Below are positions 31,801 to 42,888 of a DNA stretch of 64,000 bases, in pieces. The DNA lies in contig NC_087075.1 in the NCBI RefSeq assembly GCF_026151205.1, positions 4,562,359 to 4,626,358 on the forward strand, given 5' to 3'. This DNA comes from Bolinopsis microptera (Eukaryota; Ctenophora; Tentaculata; Lobata; Bolinopsidae). The stretch's first letter is position 1; every line of letters starts with the position of its first letter. The position numbers and the translations under genes are program-made. The notes beneath the pieces are model-generated. The model ran no database searches. It was not told where the DNA came from and saw nothing but the letters and a program-made list of their open reading frames with translations.

Positions 31801-34800
31801 AATATTATAATTATTAATAGTAAAAGGCCAATGAGTGTAGAAACGTCGATTATTTTTATTTAGTTTCCACCACTTATTTGCCTTGTTTTACTTTGTATGT
31901 TGAGAGCCGTGATGCTCCCTACTAAAGTACTAAGCACTACAATCGGAAATTTCTGAATTGCAATTGTACCGCCGATGACTTTTTAAGAGTTGTGCATTGT
32001 GCAATATGGCGACACAAAACATGCTGCAAGACGATGGGTGCTAAAAGATCTGGGCGGAACTAATTCCAGATAATCCAACAGGCCCTAGATTACACCTTCC
32101 GAATATATTGTATCTATGAGTATGAATATTGAATATAGCAGAAAATTTAAATATTTATAATATAATTGTTAATTTTACAATCTCCACCCTGCTCACCTGA
32201 TAACAAGATTAGTTCTTTGTAAGTATTCCCAACTGCTTTCAGTAATATTAAGAGATTCTCGGATCTTCTTGCAAATTTGAAAACTCTGGTTACACGGAAT
32301 ATTCTGCACAGTCTCAGAACCACTAGACCACTGTTACTTTTCTCATCTGAAGGTTACTGTGGTTATTGTGGTTACTGTGGTTACTATGGCTACGATGGTA
32401 ACTGTGGTTACTATGGTTACTGTGGTTACTATGGTTACTGTGGTCACTGTTAGAAACCCTAGACCACTGTTACTTTTCTCATTTGAAGGTTACTGTGGTT
32501 ACTGTGGTTACTGTGGTTACTGTGGTTACTGTGGTTAATGTGGTTACTGTGGTTACTGTGGTTACCATGGTTACTGCGGTTACTCTGGTTACTGAGGTTA
32601 GTGGTTACTGTGGTAACTATGGTAACTGTGGTTACTGTGGTTAATGTGGTTATACTGTGGTTACTGTGGTTAATATAGTTACTATGGTTACGGTGGTTAC
32701 TGTAGTTACGGTAGTTACTGTGGTTACTGTGGTTAATAAGGTTACTGTGGTTAATAAGGTTACTGTGGTTACTGTGGTAACTGTGGTTACTGTGGTTACT
32801 GTGGTTACTATGGTTACTGTGGTCACTGTGAGAACCACTAGACCACTGTTACTTTTCTCATCTAAAGGTTACTGTGGTTACTGTAGTTACTGTGGTTACT
32901 GTAGTTACTGTGGTTACTGTGGTTACTGTGGTTACTGTGGTTACTGTGGTTACTGTGGTTACTGTGGTTACTGTAGTTACTGTGGTTACTGTGGTTACTG
33001 TGGTTACTGTGGTTACTGTGGTTACTGTGGTTACTGTGGTTACTGTGGTTACTGTGGTTACTGTGGTTACTGTGGTTACTGTGGTTACTGTGAGAACCAC
33101 TAGACCACTGTTACTTTTCTCATCTGAAGGTTACTGTGGATACTGTGGTTACTGTGGTTACCGTGGTAACTGTGGTTACTGTGGTTACTATGGTTACTGA
33201 GGTTAGTGGTTACTGTGGTAACTATGGTTACTGTGGTTACTGTTGTTACTCTGGTTACTGTGGTTACTGTGGTTACTGTGGTTACTGTGATTACTGTGGT
33301 TACTGTGGTTACTGTGGTTACTGTGGTTACTGTGGTTAGTGGTTACTGTGGTCACTGTGAGAACCACTAGACCACTGTTACTTTTATCGTCTGAAGAAAT
33401 TCAGACTATGAAATGAAATGAAGTATTGTGCTTGTATACTGTCCATATGATTAGCAACTGATAAACCGTACATATAAACTATGTCATACCTTCTGCATTA
33501 GTTCGTTGGTTTGTAGAAAAAGCCATCATGATGACCTCCACGTAGAAAGGAAGGATAGACAGCATGTCCAGCCACGGTAGGAACATCTTGAAGAACTGTT
33601 TTTTTGTGGGGTGCGTAAATAGGCGTAGGAGATAGTCAACAGTAAAATAGAGCTGAAAATAAATTGTAAGGCAAAGTTTAGTTTTAAAATGTAATGGAAA
33701 AATCAAGGAATATTTTTATTAAAAAATTATCAGATCTAGATTTTTATTTTTGATAAGCTATTTGAGTATTAACAAATTGTACTTTTATTAATTTCGTCGG
33801 CTTTAATTTTCTAACTAAAACCATTTTTAAGCAAAGGATTAATTCCTCACCATTATAACAGAGTTGAGTCCAAACAGGTAGTTGTAAAGTGGGTCCGACG
33901 TTACTTCAAAATGATTTTTAAACTGAAATGAAAGAATTTCCAGTTATCATCTGACACGACAGTTTTCAGTTTTGTTTCTGATTAATCATATAACACATGA
34001 TGGGCTCGTTATTTTATTCAAGGTTTCAAAAAATAAAATAGTGAGTCACAACTTATAATCCCAAAAGACCTAATCCCACCTGAGGTTCTGTCTCCAAAAT
34101 AAGCATAGCCACAGCGATGAAAATAAGAACACAGTCGCACACTGACAAAGCGGTTGCCAGGTTACTGTATTTAGGATAATTCAGCAACATGTGTGCCTGA
34201 TACATGTGATATCATTTGTTATAAGGTTATAAATATAAGTATAGTGTAAGGCATATCAAAAGTTGTTAGTTCACTGTAAATTGTAAAGATTATTTTCTTT
34301 TAAAAAGTTCCAAGAAGAGTCATCAAAAATGCTAGACGATTCTCTCAATACTTTTAACAGTTTCCATGCTGGTTAAAATTGAAAATTCCCACCTTTTCTT
34401 TGAAATTAGTTGGAACAGGCATTTTGACAGCAGTGACTTCCTGTTCATCGTATATTGGTATTTTGTAAAAAGACATCTCTCTGTGAACAACTTCTCTGAA
34501 GGGTTAGTCTTTATAGATGTAATATGTAATCGTGCCTTTTAGATGTAATATGTAATCGTGTCCTTTTAGATGTATGTAATCGTGTCTTTTTAGATGTATG
34601 TAATCGTGTCTTTTTAGATCTATACATCGTATAATCGTGCCTTTTTAGATGTATATCGTGTTCATTTGAAGTTGAGGATATTGGTACAATATTAGTAACC
34701 CTATTAAATGGCACGATATAATTAAGTTATAACTTGTATTGAGTAAGATGCTGAGATGTATTGTAGTGTTCGGAGTGATCTTCATATCACGTTCAGTAAA

Positions 34801-35703
34801 GCTATTCTATTTTCTGACAAAAATAATTTAAAACCACTCAAAAATCTGTGGTTTTTAAGCACTTTTATCACATTTTTGACCAATTAGGCTATTTCAGGGG
34901 GTCACAAAATGAAGGGGGTCACAAAATGAAGTTTATAAGAGCGAGCAAAATGGTCATGTCAGGAAACAGTAGTAAAGTAAAGCTGAATCTATTGATGAGG
35001 TAGAGAATCTTCATTTTCCCTACTGACTGTGTCAAATGATAGATGATAAATAATAAAGGATAAGAACAAGAATAAAGCTGCGTGACTATTACCTGTTCAG
35101 CTTAGAAGGATACATGAATACACCCCCTGACAAGTAATATCCCATAACCGCATCAAACGCGTGTCTGTTCCTGTCAAAGTAGTAAGAGTTGAGGTCTGCT
35201 CTGAAGTAGCGCTCTCTTTCAGTTGAGCCGAGGAGTGTGTGCGGATACTTGGAGAGTAGGGTGGAACTGAAATAGTTGCTATTATTAATATCACCTCGTT
35301 ATCATCTCGTCTCATTTTAAAGATTATGTTTTTTTTTGTTTTTTTTGTTTTTTTTTACTGAACGGGATTTAAAATTCAAATCACGTGATCGATTTAAAAG
35401 CTTAAATATCATATTTAACCACAGTGACCACCACAGTGACCACAGTGACCATAATGACCACAATGACCACAGTAACCACAGTAACCACAGTAACCACAGT
35501 GACCACAGTGACCACAATGACCACAATGACCACAGTAACCACAGTAACCACAGTAACCACAGTGACCAAAGCATTTTAACTTACTGTATGAAGTGTTCTT
35601 GGCCACAGACATTGACTCGCACAATATCCCTTCCAAAGTCAACTACTTTGGGTTTGTTGTCGAACTCTGATTCTATTGATTGGTCGTCTTTCTTTAGACT
35701 GGC
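28850..35703 (-). CDS. Voltage-gated potassium channel alpha subunit (Shaker-type Kv), 5' exon not found
   Basis: Nine exons on the minus strand join in matching phase: 35703-35585, 35266-35093, 34495-34393, 34196-34080, 33922-33851, 33652-33490, 32346-32197, 29604-29407 and 29028-28850. Together they give 1275 nt, 424 residues and a TGA. All introns are GT-AG. Domains in order: T1 tetramerisation (RVNVCG; TLLGS; YFFDRNR-like YYFDRNRHAFDAV) with no zinc-binding HxxxxxC...CC, as in Shaker-type channels; S1 (CVLIFIAVAMLIL); S2 split by an intron (LFGLNSVIM/LYFTVDYLLRLF); S3 (WLDMLSILPFYVE); S4 with six charges at every third position (RLCRIFRVTRVFKFAR); S5; pore helix WWAVITVTTVGYGD split by an intron inside the filter codons; S6. 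Odd points: the S6 hinge reads LPATIIV instead of PVP; the turret is long, with two NxT sequons (NET, NKT) and two cysteines; the cytoplasmic tail after S6 is only about 25 residues. The first exon must lie above 35703. Confidence 0.93.
29042..29400. repeat. 9-bp minisatellite filling the last Kv intron
   Basis: GGTAACTGT, GGTTACTGT and GGTTACTAT units occupy almost all of the 378-bp intron 29029-29406. The array runs from a few bases beyond the acceptor to the donor itself (GTTAGTAACC in the sense direction). The VTVVTV and NHSNHS frames are by-products. Confidence 0.93.
29661..30903. mobile_element. TA-flanked DNA transposon in Kv intron, with nested element
   Basis: 1243 bp with perfect ~38-bp inverted repeats starting CCTTATCGGACCTTATTT, flanked by TA (29659-29660 and 30904-30905). 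Subterminal GGACGGACATTA-type motifs repeat several times at both ends. An open frame near the right end (about 30424-30629), with RHSSISLVEQLGSF and an acidic tail, may be the last part of a transposase. The element is interrupted by the insertion at 30005-30423, so it was there first. Confidence 0.82.
30005..30423. mobile_element. Small DNA element with TTAGGG tract, nested copy
   Basis: About 420 bp flanked by the 8-bp direct repeat CCTATACC (29997-30004 and 30424-30431). Subterminal inverted repeats AATCACTCTACAGTCGA and TCGAGTGTAGAGTGATT. The interior has TCACGTGATATGACC and (GGTTAG)n blocks. Relatives at 12805-13410 and 48150-48976. An 8-bp target duplication would fit hAT, but the extreme ends do not match each other. 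Confidence 0.75.
30906..31360. other. Kv intron sequence with (AGTAAAACATATT)n run
   Basis: No coding content. A 13-bp AGTAAAACATATT tandem repeat starts near 31281 and reaches the Helitron at 31361. It resumes after it at about 31705-31790, so the Helitron sits inside the run. Confidence 0.75.
31361..31695 (+). mobile_element. Non-autonomous Helitron, copy 2, in Kv intron
   Basis: 335 bp starting TCTTACTATATATAAAGC after an A and ending TTCCTGCTAG before a T, the Helitron termini and insertion context. Closely similar to 13629-13989, which has the opposite orientation. A (TA)n tract near the 5' end varies in length between copies. No ORF. Confidence 0.83.
32354..33355. repeat. GGTTACTGT minisatellite with embedded exon fragments
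   Basis: The 9-bp GGTTACTGT unit dominates the Kv intron 32347-33489. About every 130-380 bp it is interrupted by a ~40-bp block (about 32448-32489, 32831-32868, 33091-33130 and 33360-33398) that copies the neighbouring exon start and splice acceptor at 32317-32353. The apparent ORFs (VTVVTV, YCGYCG) are by-products. Confidence 0.93.
34515..34640. repeat. Short tandem repeat in Kv intron
   Basis: Four to five copies of an AGATGTATGTAATCGTG(T/C)CTTTTT-type unit of 24-27 bp. It lies in the intron between the exons ending at 35093 and starting at 34495. Confidence 0.85.
35415..35570. repeat. ACAGTGACC/ACAGTAACC minisatellite in the Kv T1 intron
   Basis: About 17 units of the same 9-bp family as at 29042 and 32354, but in the opposite orientation on the plus strand. 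It sits in intron 35267-35584, between the two T1 exons. Confidence 0.92.
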
Positions 35704-35727
35704 CTGAGGAAACAAAGGATTACAATA

Positions 35728-36170
35728 TGTAGAACAAGTGTAGAACAAGTGTAGAACAAGTGTAGAACAAGTGTAGAACAAGTGTAGAACAAGTGTAGAA
35801 CAAGTGTAGAACAAGTCTAGAACGAGTCTAGTACAAGTCTAGAACAAGTCTAGAACAAGTCTAGAACGAGTCTAGAACAAGTCTAGAACAAGTCTAGAAC
35901 AAGTCTAGAACAAGTGTAGAACAAGTGTAGAACAAGTCTAGAGCAAGTCTAGAACAAGTCTAGAACGAGTCTAGAACAAGTCTAGAACAAGTCTAGAACA
36001 AGTCTAGAACAAGTCTAGAACGAGTCTAGAACAAGTCTAGAACGAGTCTAGAACAAGTCTAGGACAAGTCTAGAACAAGTCTTGAACAAATGTAGAACAA
36101 GTGTAGAACAAGTGTAGAACAAGTGTAGAACAAGTCTAGAACAATTAGTGTAGAACAAGTGTAAAAAATA
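35728..36170. repeat. GTCTAGAACAA/GTGTAGAACAA minisatellite
   Basis: About 40 copies of an 11-bp (G)TCTAGAACAA(G) unit with block-wise variants (GTGTAGAACAA at both ends, GTCTAGAACGA within). It lies immediately upstream of the first recognised Kv exon, so probably within intron 1. Confidence 0.93.
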
Positions 36171-37944
36171 TGAAACAATAGTTATTTCCATAAAGTTATA
36201 AATCCATTTTGATGATTATTGATTGATCGTTTATTTGCACGTAGACGTGGTTTACGAAAAGAAAACAAATGTTTTTCTTGGGTGGTCCCCAAAGGAGCAA
36301 GTAAGGCCCCTCAGTTGTCTCCAAGGGAGCAAGTAAGGCCCCCTCAGTTGTCACCCAAGGGAGCAAGTAAGGCCCCCTCAGTTGTCTCCCAAGGGAACAA
36401 GTCAGGCCCTCCCCCCTCCACCTACCCCTGGAGCAGCTTTGAAGGTAGAGGTAATAGCAGAACACGAAAGAGTGTGGGCCTGATTACTAGCTGATCGAAT
36501 AGCGGCCGCTTGAAACATCGTACCTACGCACTACGCAGTGAGTATCCTACTAAACTAGAAACATGCCGCGCACATAATAAGTTACAATTCATAAATACAT
36601 ACAACTCTTAGGATCTGTTAAATTTAGACATAATATTTGGGTAGAAGGATCAATCTGCGCTGGTTATACACAACAATTCTCTTTGACTCTCAAACTCAGA
36701 AAAGAAAGAAAAGAATTAATTCCACATAAGACACACCGGAAAGAGGGGGTGTACTACACGGAAAGAGGGGGTGAACAATGCGGAAAGTGGGGTAGCACAC
36801 TCAGGGAAGCATGTTACTCCAGACTTTAATGACGCTAATATATGGATCAAGCCCTGTGATCTGTACATGCCCGTTATGCCTGTACAGTGTACATTAATCG
36901 GCCTCATTTTACCTCGTCCGACCAACCCCCGAGTAGAATTGCCAACACGTGTGCGCATCCGACCAATCCTTGAGAATGACTAACGTCACGTGGGCACTAG
37001 TGGGCAGTCACGTGATTTCAGGTCACTAGGTCACGTGCACTGCTGCTTACTCCGAATCAAAGGAGCTTTAACCCTAGTTGGGTTAATAGCTTCCTGGATC
37101 AATTGCTGGGTTTTAGATAACCGCCTAGAGACTGTATTTGTAGTATCAATACAGCTGAATAACCTCTCGTGTTACTGTTAGTAACAGTCTGTTACACTGT
37201 TAGATAAACTGTTGGATAAACTTAGTGGGCAATTAGGCGCTTCTGCCAAAGGCAGGGTATAACGGTTATAAATTAGTGGCTTAAATATTGTGGTACTACT
37301 TTTACTTGAAAAGACCATTTTCTTTTATCGCATTATATACGGAATTATCAGAAATTTTCATCAGAAACATCCCAGTACTAATCCGACTTATAAATAATGT
37401 TCCTATCCGGATATGACATACACATACAGTTGACGTCAGAAGTATAATCTCGCTGAACAAATGTAAAATTTACGAGCAGGGTGGGAAGTTTGAGATTATA
37501 CAGGTCTTGTAACTTTATAAGTACTTAAGTAAGTTAATGTGTTTCGTCCATTGTTGTCAGTGTCCACAGCTGTCCTGGTTACTATTTATATTGCGTATTG
37601 AATTATTGGGAGGTTGGAGAAACTTTTAAAAATTAGTTAGATGATGCTACAACTTTTAAAAGAAGCTTACGAATTAGGTTTGCATTTGAATTGAGTCTGT
37701 GATTATCCACAGTATAAATTAGAATTAAAACGTTATTAAATTGATTATCATTCTCCTACAAAAACTCCAATTTTACGGCTCAAGGTTCTGCTATTTTTTA
37801 TCATCAGTAATGTTTTTAGTTTTACGCGAAACCAGTCATCATAGTGCAGCAGATCTCGCCTTTAATTTTAGCAAAAAACTCAACGACTAAAAGTTCCAAC
37901 AAATATATTTCCTTGTATTTGAAAAGACACAAGATGATTGGTAC
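36171..37944. other. Upstream region of the Kv gene
   Basis: Contains a ~29-bp repeat (GGGAGCAAGTAAGGCCCC, four copies, about 36290-36400), GGAAAGAGGGGGTG pairs near 36730-36775, and a CACGTG cluster. No exon could be assigned with confidence. Confidence 0.45.
36987..37037. promoter_or_regulatory. CACGTG cluster upstream of the Kv gene
   Basis: CACGTG at 36987, 37009 and 37032, spaced 22-23 bp apart (about two helical turns), within GTCACGTGAT-type contexts. Candidate bHLH-factor binding region; it lies 1.3 kb upstream of the first Kv exon recognised. Confidence 0.35.
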
Positions 37945-38214
37945 CTGGTCACCTCCACTACTGATACCGGAGTAAGATTGCTTCCTTTGTTTTCTGTAAC
38001 CCTCGAAGTTCCATAATTGTTCCGACTTTACGTAGTTCTTACATTTTACCGCGAACTGCATCTCAGTGTTGCCTTGGAAACGATAATAGTTCAGTAGGAA
38101 CAATTTTTGTTGTCTTGACAACCCCTCAACAGATAAAACTGAACTCTTTCCAAAAATTAAACTTGAAACGGAGTAGCTTCCTTTTGCTACAAAGAAAATT
38201 ATTGCTATTATCAT
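37945..38214 (-). CDS. Possible first exon with signal peptide
   Basis: ATG at 38214 opens 90 codons ending at a good donor (CAG|GTACCA at 37944) in phase 0; read through, the frame stops at 37822. The start MIIAIIFFVAKGSYSVSSL looks like a signal peptide; the rest is basic and aromatic with two cysteines and no known motif. Phase 0 would fit the phase of the first recognised Kv exon at 35703, but a signal peptide ahead of a T1 domain would be wrong for a Kv channel. I treat it as a separate hypothetical gene or a chance frame. Confidence 0.3.
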
Positions 38215-39265
38215 GAAAAGTTAAAGACTCGTCGACTTAGATGGTCCATCAACTTTCTTGAGAACAGGTGAGACAATAAAGTTAGATACAAAATACTAAA
38301 TCTATCTATAAAGTTAGATACATGTTTAAACTTTAAAGTTTAATTCCTGTTTAATACAGAGCTAAATCTATTGCACTATACCAACATAAACTTTATTATC
38401 AAAGCAATGGCGAGAGAACTTCGGGCGATCAACTACTAAAACAATAATGCAGCCTCTACGTTTTAGTGGCTGCGTTTTAAAGGCTACGTTTGTCGTTTTA
38501 TTTGCCCAATACAGTGAACAAAAAACTAATATAATAATAAAAACTGATATAATAATGTAGCAAGAATGTTTAATCCAAATGTCAATTAAACTATTAAACT
38601 AGAACAAAGTATAAGCTACTAAAGGAGCCGACAGCATCACGACAAAGATAATGACAAAGAAGTTCATAATTTTCCGACAACGGGAAGGGGCTGCTTTACC
38701 CAATTTTTAAGGTTCATCTGGAAAATCTATTAACATTTTTCTTGTGTTGAAAGATCAATAGCAAAAATTATTAGACAAAATAATTGTTCAACATCCTCCT
38801 TAACTTGGTTATCGCCAAATTAATCAGATTGTTAGTGGGTGGGGTGATTTAAATATTCAAGTGGCCATAATCGTAGGTCAATTTTTTATTATAAAACATA
38901 TTAGACAGTAAACGAATAAATTAGGGTTTAGCTGAGAAACCTTGCGGCAAAAATTTCATACATGATGTTCACGTAGATAAGGCACCTGAATTCATGGTGA
39001 ACTAATTATAAGCGCGACGATATAATTTTGTTAAATACTTTTCAAACTTTACAGAGTACAGAAATTATAACGTATACAATAAACTCGAATAAATGATAAA
39101 TAATATAAGTAATTAATATTCGAATGAAATTGATGAAGTTCATCTCAACTATTTAATAATGTTTTATGAGTTAGTCATCGAATCATGGAGACCTACAATT
39201 CAATAAAACAATGTAAAGTTATATATTGTTTTTATTGAACTATAAGGTCTTCAAGTTTATAACAT
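38215..39265. other. No gene recognised
   Basis: AT-rich. Holds the 64-bp block 39031-39094, a second copy of the 3' end sequence found at 14593-14656. Confidence 0.5.
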
Positions 39266-39517
39266 GGCAAGATTCCATAAATTGAATTTTGTTATCAGCG
39301 CTGATAATCGCTTATTAATTGGCGCTTTTAGGGAAACAAAAGCGCTTTTTTGAATTATTACATCAATTATAGTCGATTATAAGCGATTTTTTTTGAACCG
39401 CTTATAATCGTTAAAAAATCGATTATAAACGGCTGTTTTTTTAAAAAGCGCCGAAAAAGCGCCCAATAAGCGATTATCGCAGCGCTGATAACAAAATTTT
39501 ATTTATGGAAACTTGCC
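39266..39517. mobile_element. hAT-type MITE
   Basis: 252 bp with long imperfect inverted repeats. It runs from GGCAAGATTCCATAAATT to its complement AATTTTATTTATGGAAACTTGCC-type end, with TTGTTATCAGCGCTGATAA close to both ends. The 8-bp direct repeat TATAACAT flanks it exactly (39258-39265 and 39518-39525). An 8-bp duplication is the hallmark of hAT transposition. Several internal CGATTATAAGCG palindromes let the whole element fold. No ORF. Confidence 0.88.
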
Positions 39518-42500
39518 TATAACATTATCATAATTATGATAAAATCATAATTATGATCTTAAATAATTCAATAAACATTAAACAATATGCACTTACATAG
39601 AGCTATAATAACTTAAAAGTTAAAGTTACAACTTAGTTTAACATAGACTCGATAGAGCTTGACTGAGTAGTGAGTCGTGAGTATACTTGCACTCAACATT
39701 AGAACAGTGTTTACTGCCCCAACGAAAAAGTATGGTTTCACCCAACTCCAATCAGCAAATTGGTAAATTGAGCTCAGCACGCATTCTTATTTACTGAGGG
39801 CATTTTGGTAGGCTTCTTCTGGTTAACTTGACGCTAATTAGGATAGCACAAGTAGATTCGTTATTCACGTATTTTGCACGATCGCACAACAAGGTATTAT
39901 AACTAAAACAAGGTATTATAACTAAAACAGGGTATTATAACTAAAACAGGGTATTATAAGTAAAACAAGGTATTATTACTAAAACTACACACGTAAAGTG
40001 CTCTGTACGGGTTCACAACACAATACGGTTAATGTAACGAGGTCCTTCCTAAACTAAATAGAAACCGGTGCTTTGCTACAGTGTAGTAACGGAGTTTCAA
40101 TGGGTTCCTTCAAGAGACACGGCCCTTTATACCCTCGTTCTTTAGAATGCTTTGACTTGTAACCTGGTAACCTGGTAACCTGGTAGCTTTGACTTGGAGG
40201 AGTTCGGAAAGTAGAGCCAGGAGCTTAGAAAATAGTATTTTGATATACAAGAAGGAATAAAAGCAGCACAATTGAGGTTAAACTGTTGCATTGGATTTTC
40301 TAAAATTAACTAGTTAAAACCGTTTATTTACTAAAATTAACTAATTAAAACCGTTTATTTACTATAATTATCTAAGAAATCGTTTATACTAGTGCAGATG
40401 AATACTGCGATGCCCATAATGCAATTAGCTTTATCTGAAAGCGTACTATATATTCAGTCATTAACATGGATTTATAGTGCTTGCAGCTCTAGTGCAGCTT
40501 CTATAGTGTATATTCTAATGAAGCTGCATGGTTTTATAACTAAAGTAATTTGGAGTCTACAAGATCCAGACTGCAGTAATATTCATTTCATTGTTTGGTG
40601 CTGGTTTATATTGGCCATACATTTCCAGTAAAGGTTTCCCTTTCGGTTTCGATTATGGGCTGATTATAGTTGTAAGCAAATTGAAAAGGATGTGGCTCAA
40701 AAAACAAAAAGTCTACAAGGACCCATGATCAGGTATTCAAAGTCAGAAAACAAAGAAAATTTCTTTGTTTTCTGAAGCTTTGATAAGAAATCTACTTCTT
40801 TACTGATTAGCGGCAGTTTAAAATACGCTTTTGATTCCAGTTGGTTTAAAAATCATTTAGATTCCATACACTGATTATTCATAAACCAAATTTCGTTTAT
40901 TCTATTTTAACAACTATTTAAACTATGTTTCAGGCCCGTGCGGTCACACTGCGGTCACACTGCGGTCTGTGCGTCACAATATCCACAATGGCATGTTCAT
41001 TGTTCGACTTATGATCTTTGGCCAGAACCTATGTGACTAAATCTAAAGGGTTATCCTCTGAATTGCACAACCAATTTCTTATTAGGTAAGTTATTAAAAA
41101 AGTAAAAACTACATTAGCAACTTGTGATATCGACAACAATGTGATTTAGTTGTGCGCAGTTGTATTGAGTTTCATTTGATGATTCTTTCTTATTTAATTA
41201 ATGATTTCTTAACATGAATATGACGTTGCATGTCGTAATTACGTAATTACGTAATGCAACAATTTTAATATTGAGGAAAAAATGAGACAACCGTATGCAG
41301 ATAAAATTGTCAATATGAGCATAGTTGCAGATCCCAATCTCAGACCACGATGTCACATTTTTAGATAAACCATTTTTACATTCTACCTATAACCATGTCA
41401 TCACTATTTACTAAAAATTCCTTACAAAAATGATCGCCAGTGACTTGTTAATACCTGTCTCCTGTATCGTGATGTTAAGATCCTTGTCCGTCTTCTCCTC
41501 TCAGCCACGGACGGCCTCTCCCTATAGTTACGTGTCCGTTTTCGTGGCGTCACGGTGGTTATTGTCATGGTTGAAGGGAGGAGTTACCGTGGGGTGTGGT
41601 TACAAGGCGACTGGGCGTGGTTGCTTGGAGATTTGATGTGGTTGCTTGGAGACACAGGATCAGAAACCCGCTACCCCAAACAGTTACAAATGTTGCGAAA
41701 AGAAAAAAGTTTTTTTACCGTGGTGCGCAAGTACAATGTGCATACATTAGGTCATTAAGTGAGTGTAACTGCAACAAACCACATTATAATGCCCTAATTA
41801 GAACTGTCCAAGTTTAATTAATGTTAATTTAAAAGGCCAGCATTTTTCTCGAGCACCGGATTTTAATAAAGTAGTTATTTTACCGCATGATTGCATTTTA
41901 AATTGTATTGCAATGGTATCATTATCTTTTTTGGAGCACATGTTTGGCTTTTAAAATGATCATCGATGACTTCATCTTTCTAAGCAAATATTGGACGAAA
42001 AGAGAATGAAACGAAGCATACTCTTTTATAGTAAACCAATGGCACGTACTGGCGGCCTGCCAATATAGCAATATGAATAAAATTTATCATCTACTAAGTG
42101 CTCTATTACAGTTATATTATAGTTGTATTATTATAGTTGTGTATAAACAGAGCTGGAAAACTTATTATATATTTGTATCGTGTGCAAGAAAGTCTTCAAT
42201 GGTAACAACAAGGTTACATATATCTGCATGCTAAACAAATTAATAAAAATGTTATCCTATTTCTAAAATTCATAATTTGTAATTTATATCCTGTAAAAAC
42301 ACATTATTCAGTTTAGGTGCCATGAACCATGTTCATTCGTATACTTATACCTATAGTATAGTTATTTGTTTTCAAATGGTAAAAGATATTAAGTCAATGA
42401 TGAACATTTTCCCGATTGGTGAAATACACTGGGCTCACCAGGGAGAAGAGGAAAACCCGAAAACCCTTCCTCTTATTGGCAGAAACTAGAGGGATTTTTT

Positions 42501-42678
42501 TACATTTAGTTATTTGTTTTCGTGAAAGACGTGGGCGTCGTTTTTAACTATCACTTGTTTGGAACTTCACAAGGTGAAAATAACCCAGGTGCAGCCCTCA
42601 CCCCTAAATCCAATACATTTTCACCCTACAAAATTGTTTATCAATAGCATAACCTAGCATTGTTCAGTCTGTGGTTAA
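39518..42678. other. Intergenic; small tandem repeats only
   Basis: 39892-39985 has five copies of an AAGGTATTATAACTAAAAC unit (19 bp). 40160-40188 is a short GGTAACCT run. 40300-40365 repeats AAAATTAACTA. The 79-codon frame at 40392 and the overlapping frames at 41430-41817 carry no recognised domain. Confidence 0.55.
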
Positions 42679-42681
42679 TTG

Positions 42682-42888
42682 GCAACCTGGTAACCTGGAA
42701 ACCTGGTAACCTGGTAACCTGGTAACTTGGTAACCTGGTAACCTGGTAACCTGGTAACCGTGTAACCTTGTAACCTGGTAACCTGGTAACCTGGTAACCT
42801 GGTAACCTGGTAACCTGGTAACCTGGTAACCTGGTAACCTGGTAACCTGGTAACCTGGTAACCTGGTAACCTGGTAACCTGGAAACCT
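42682..42888. repeat. (GGTAACCT)n array 1
   Basis: About 25 copies of the 8-bp GGTAACCT unit, which contains the palindrome GGTAACC. TCAGTCTGTG(A/G)TTAATTG flanks both ends (about 42665 and 42898), so the array seems to have grown inside a short duplicated segment. Confidence 0.93.

Noticed and set aside
32197-32322. S4 exon starting at TCTAG|TGG (32322)
   Set aside because: In phase, but the CCTTCAG acceptor 24 bases upstream is stronger, also in phase, and adds an acidic S3-S4 linker. I used 32346.
29002-33339. VTVVTV and NHSNHS or GYCGYC repeat proteins
   Set aside because: Readings of the 9-bp intronic minisatellite in the Kv gene.
36196-36494. Small ORFs on both strands around 36200-36490
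   Set aside because: They read a four-copy ~29-bp repeat and low-complexity flank; no domain or splice signals.
37945-38214. First exon of the Kv gene
   Set aside because: Phase fits, but the segment looks like a signal peptide plus an unknown domain, unsuited to the cytoplasmic N-terminus of a Kv channel. Kept only as a low-confidence separate exon.
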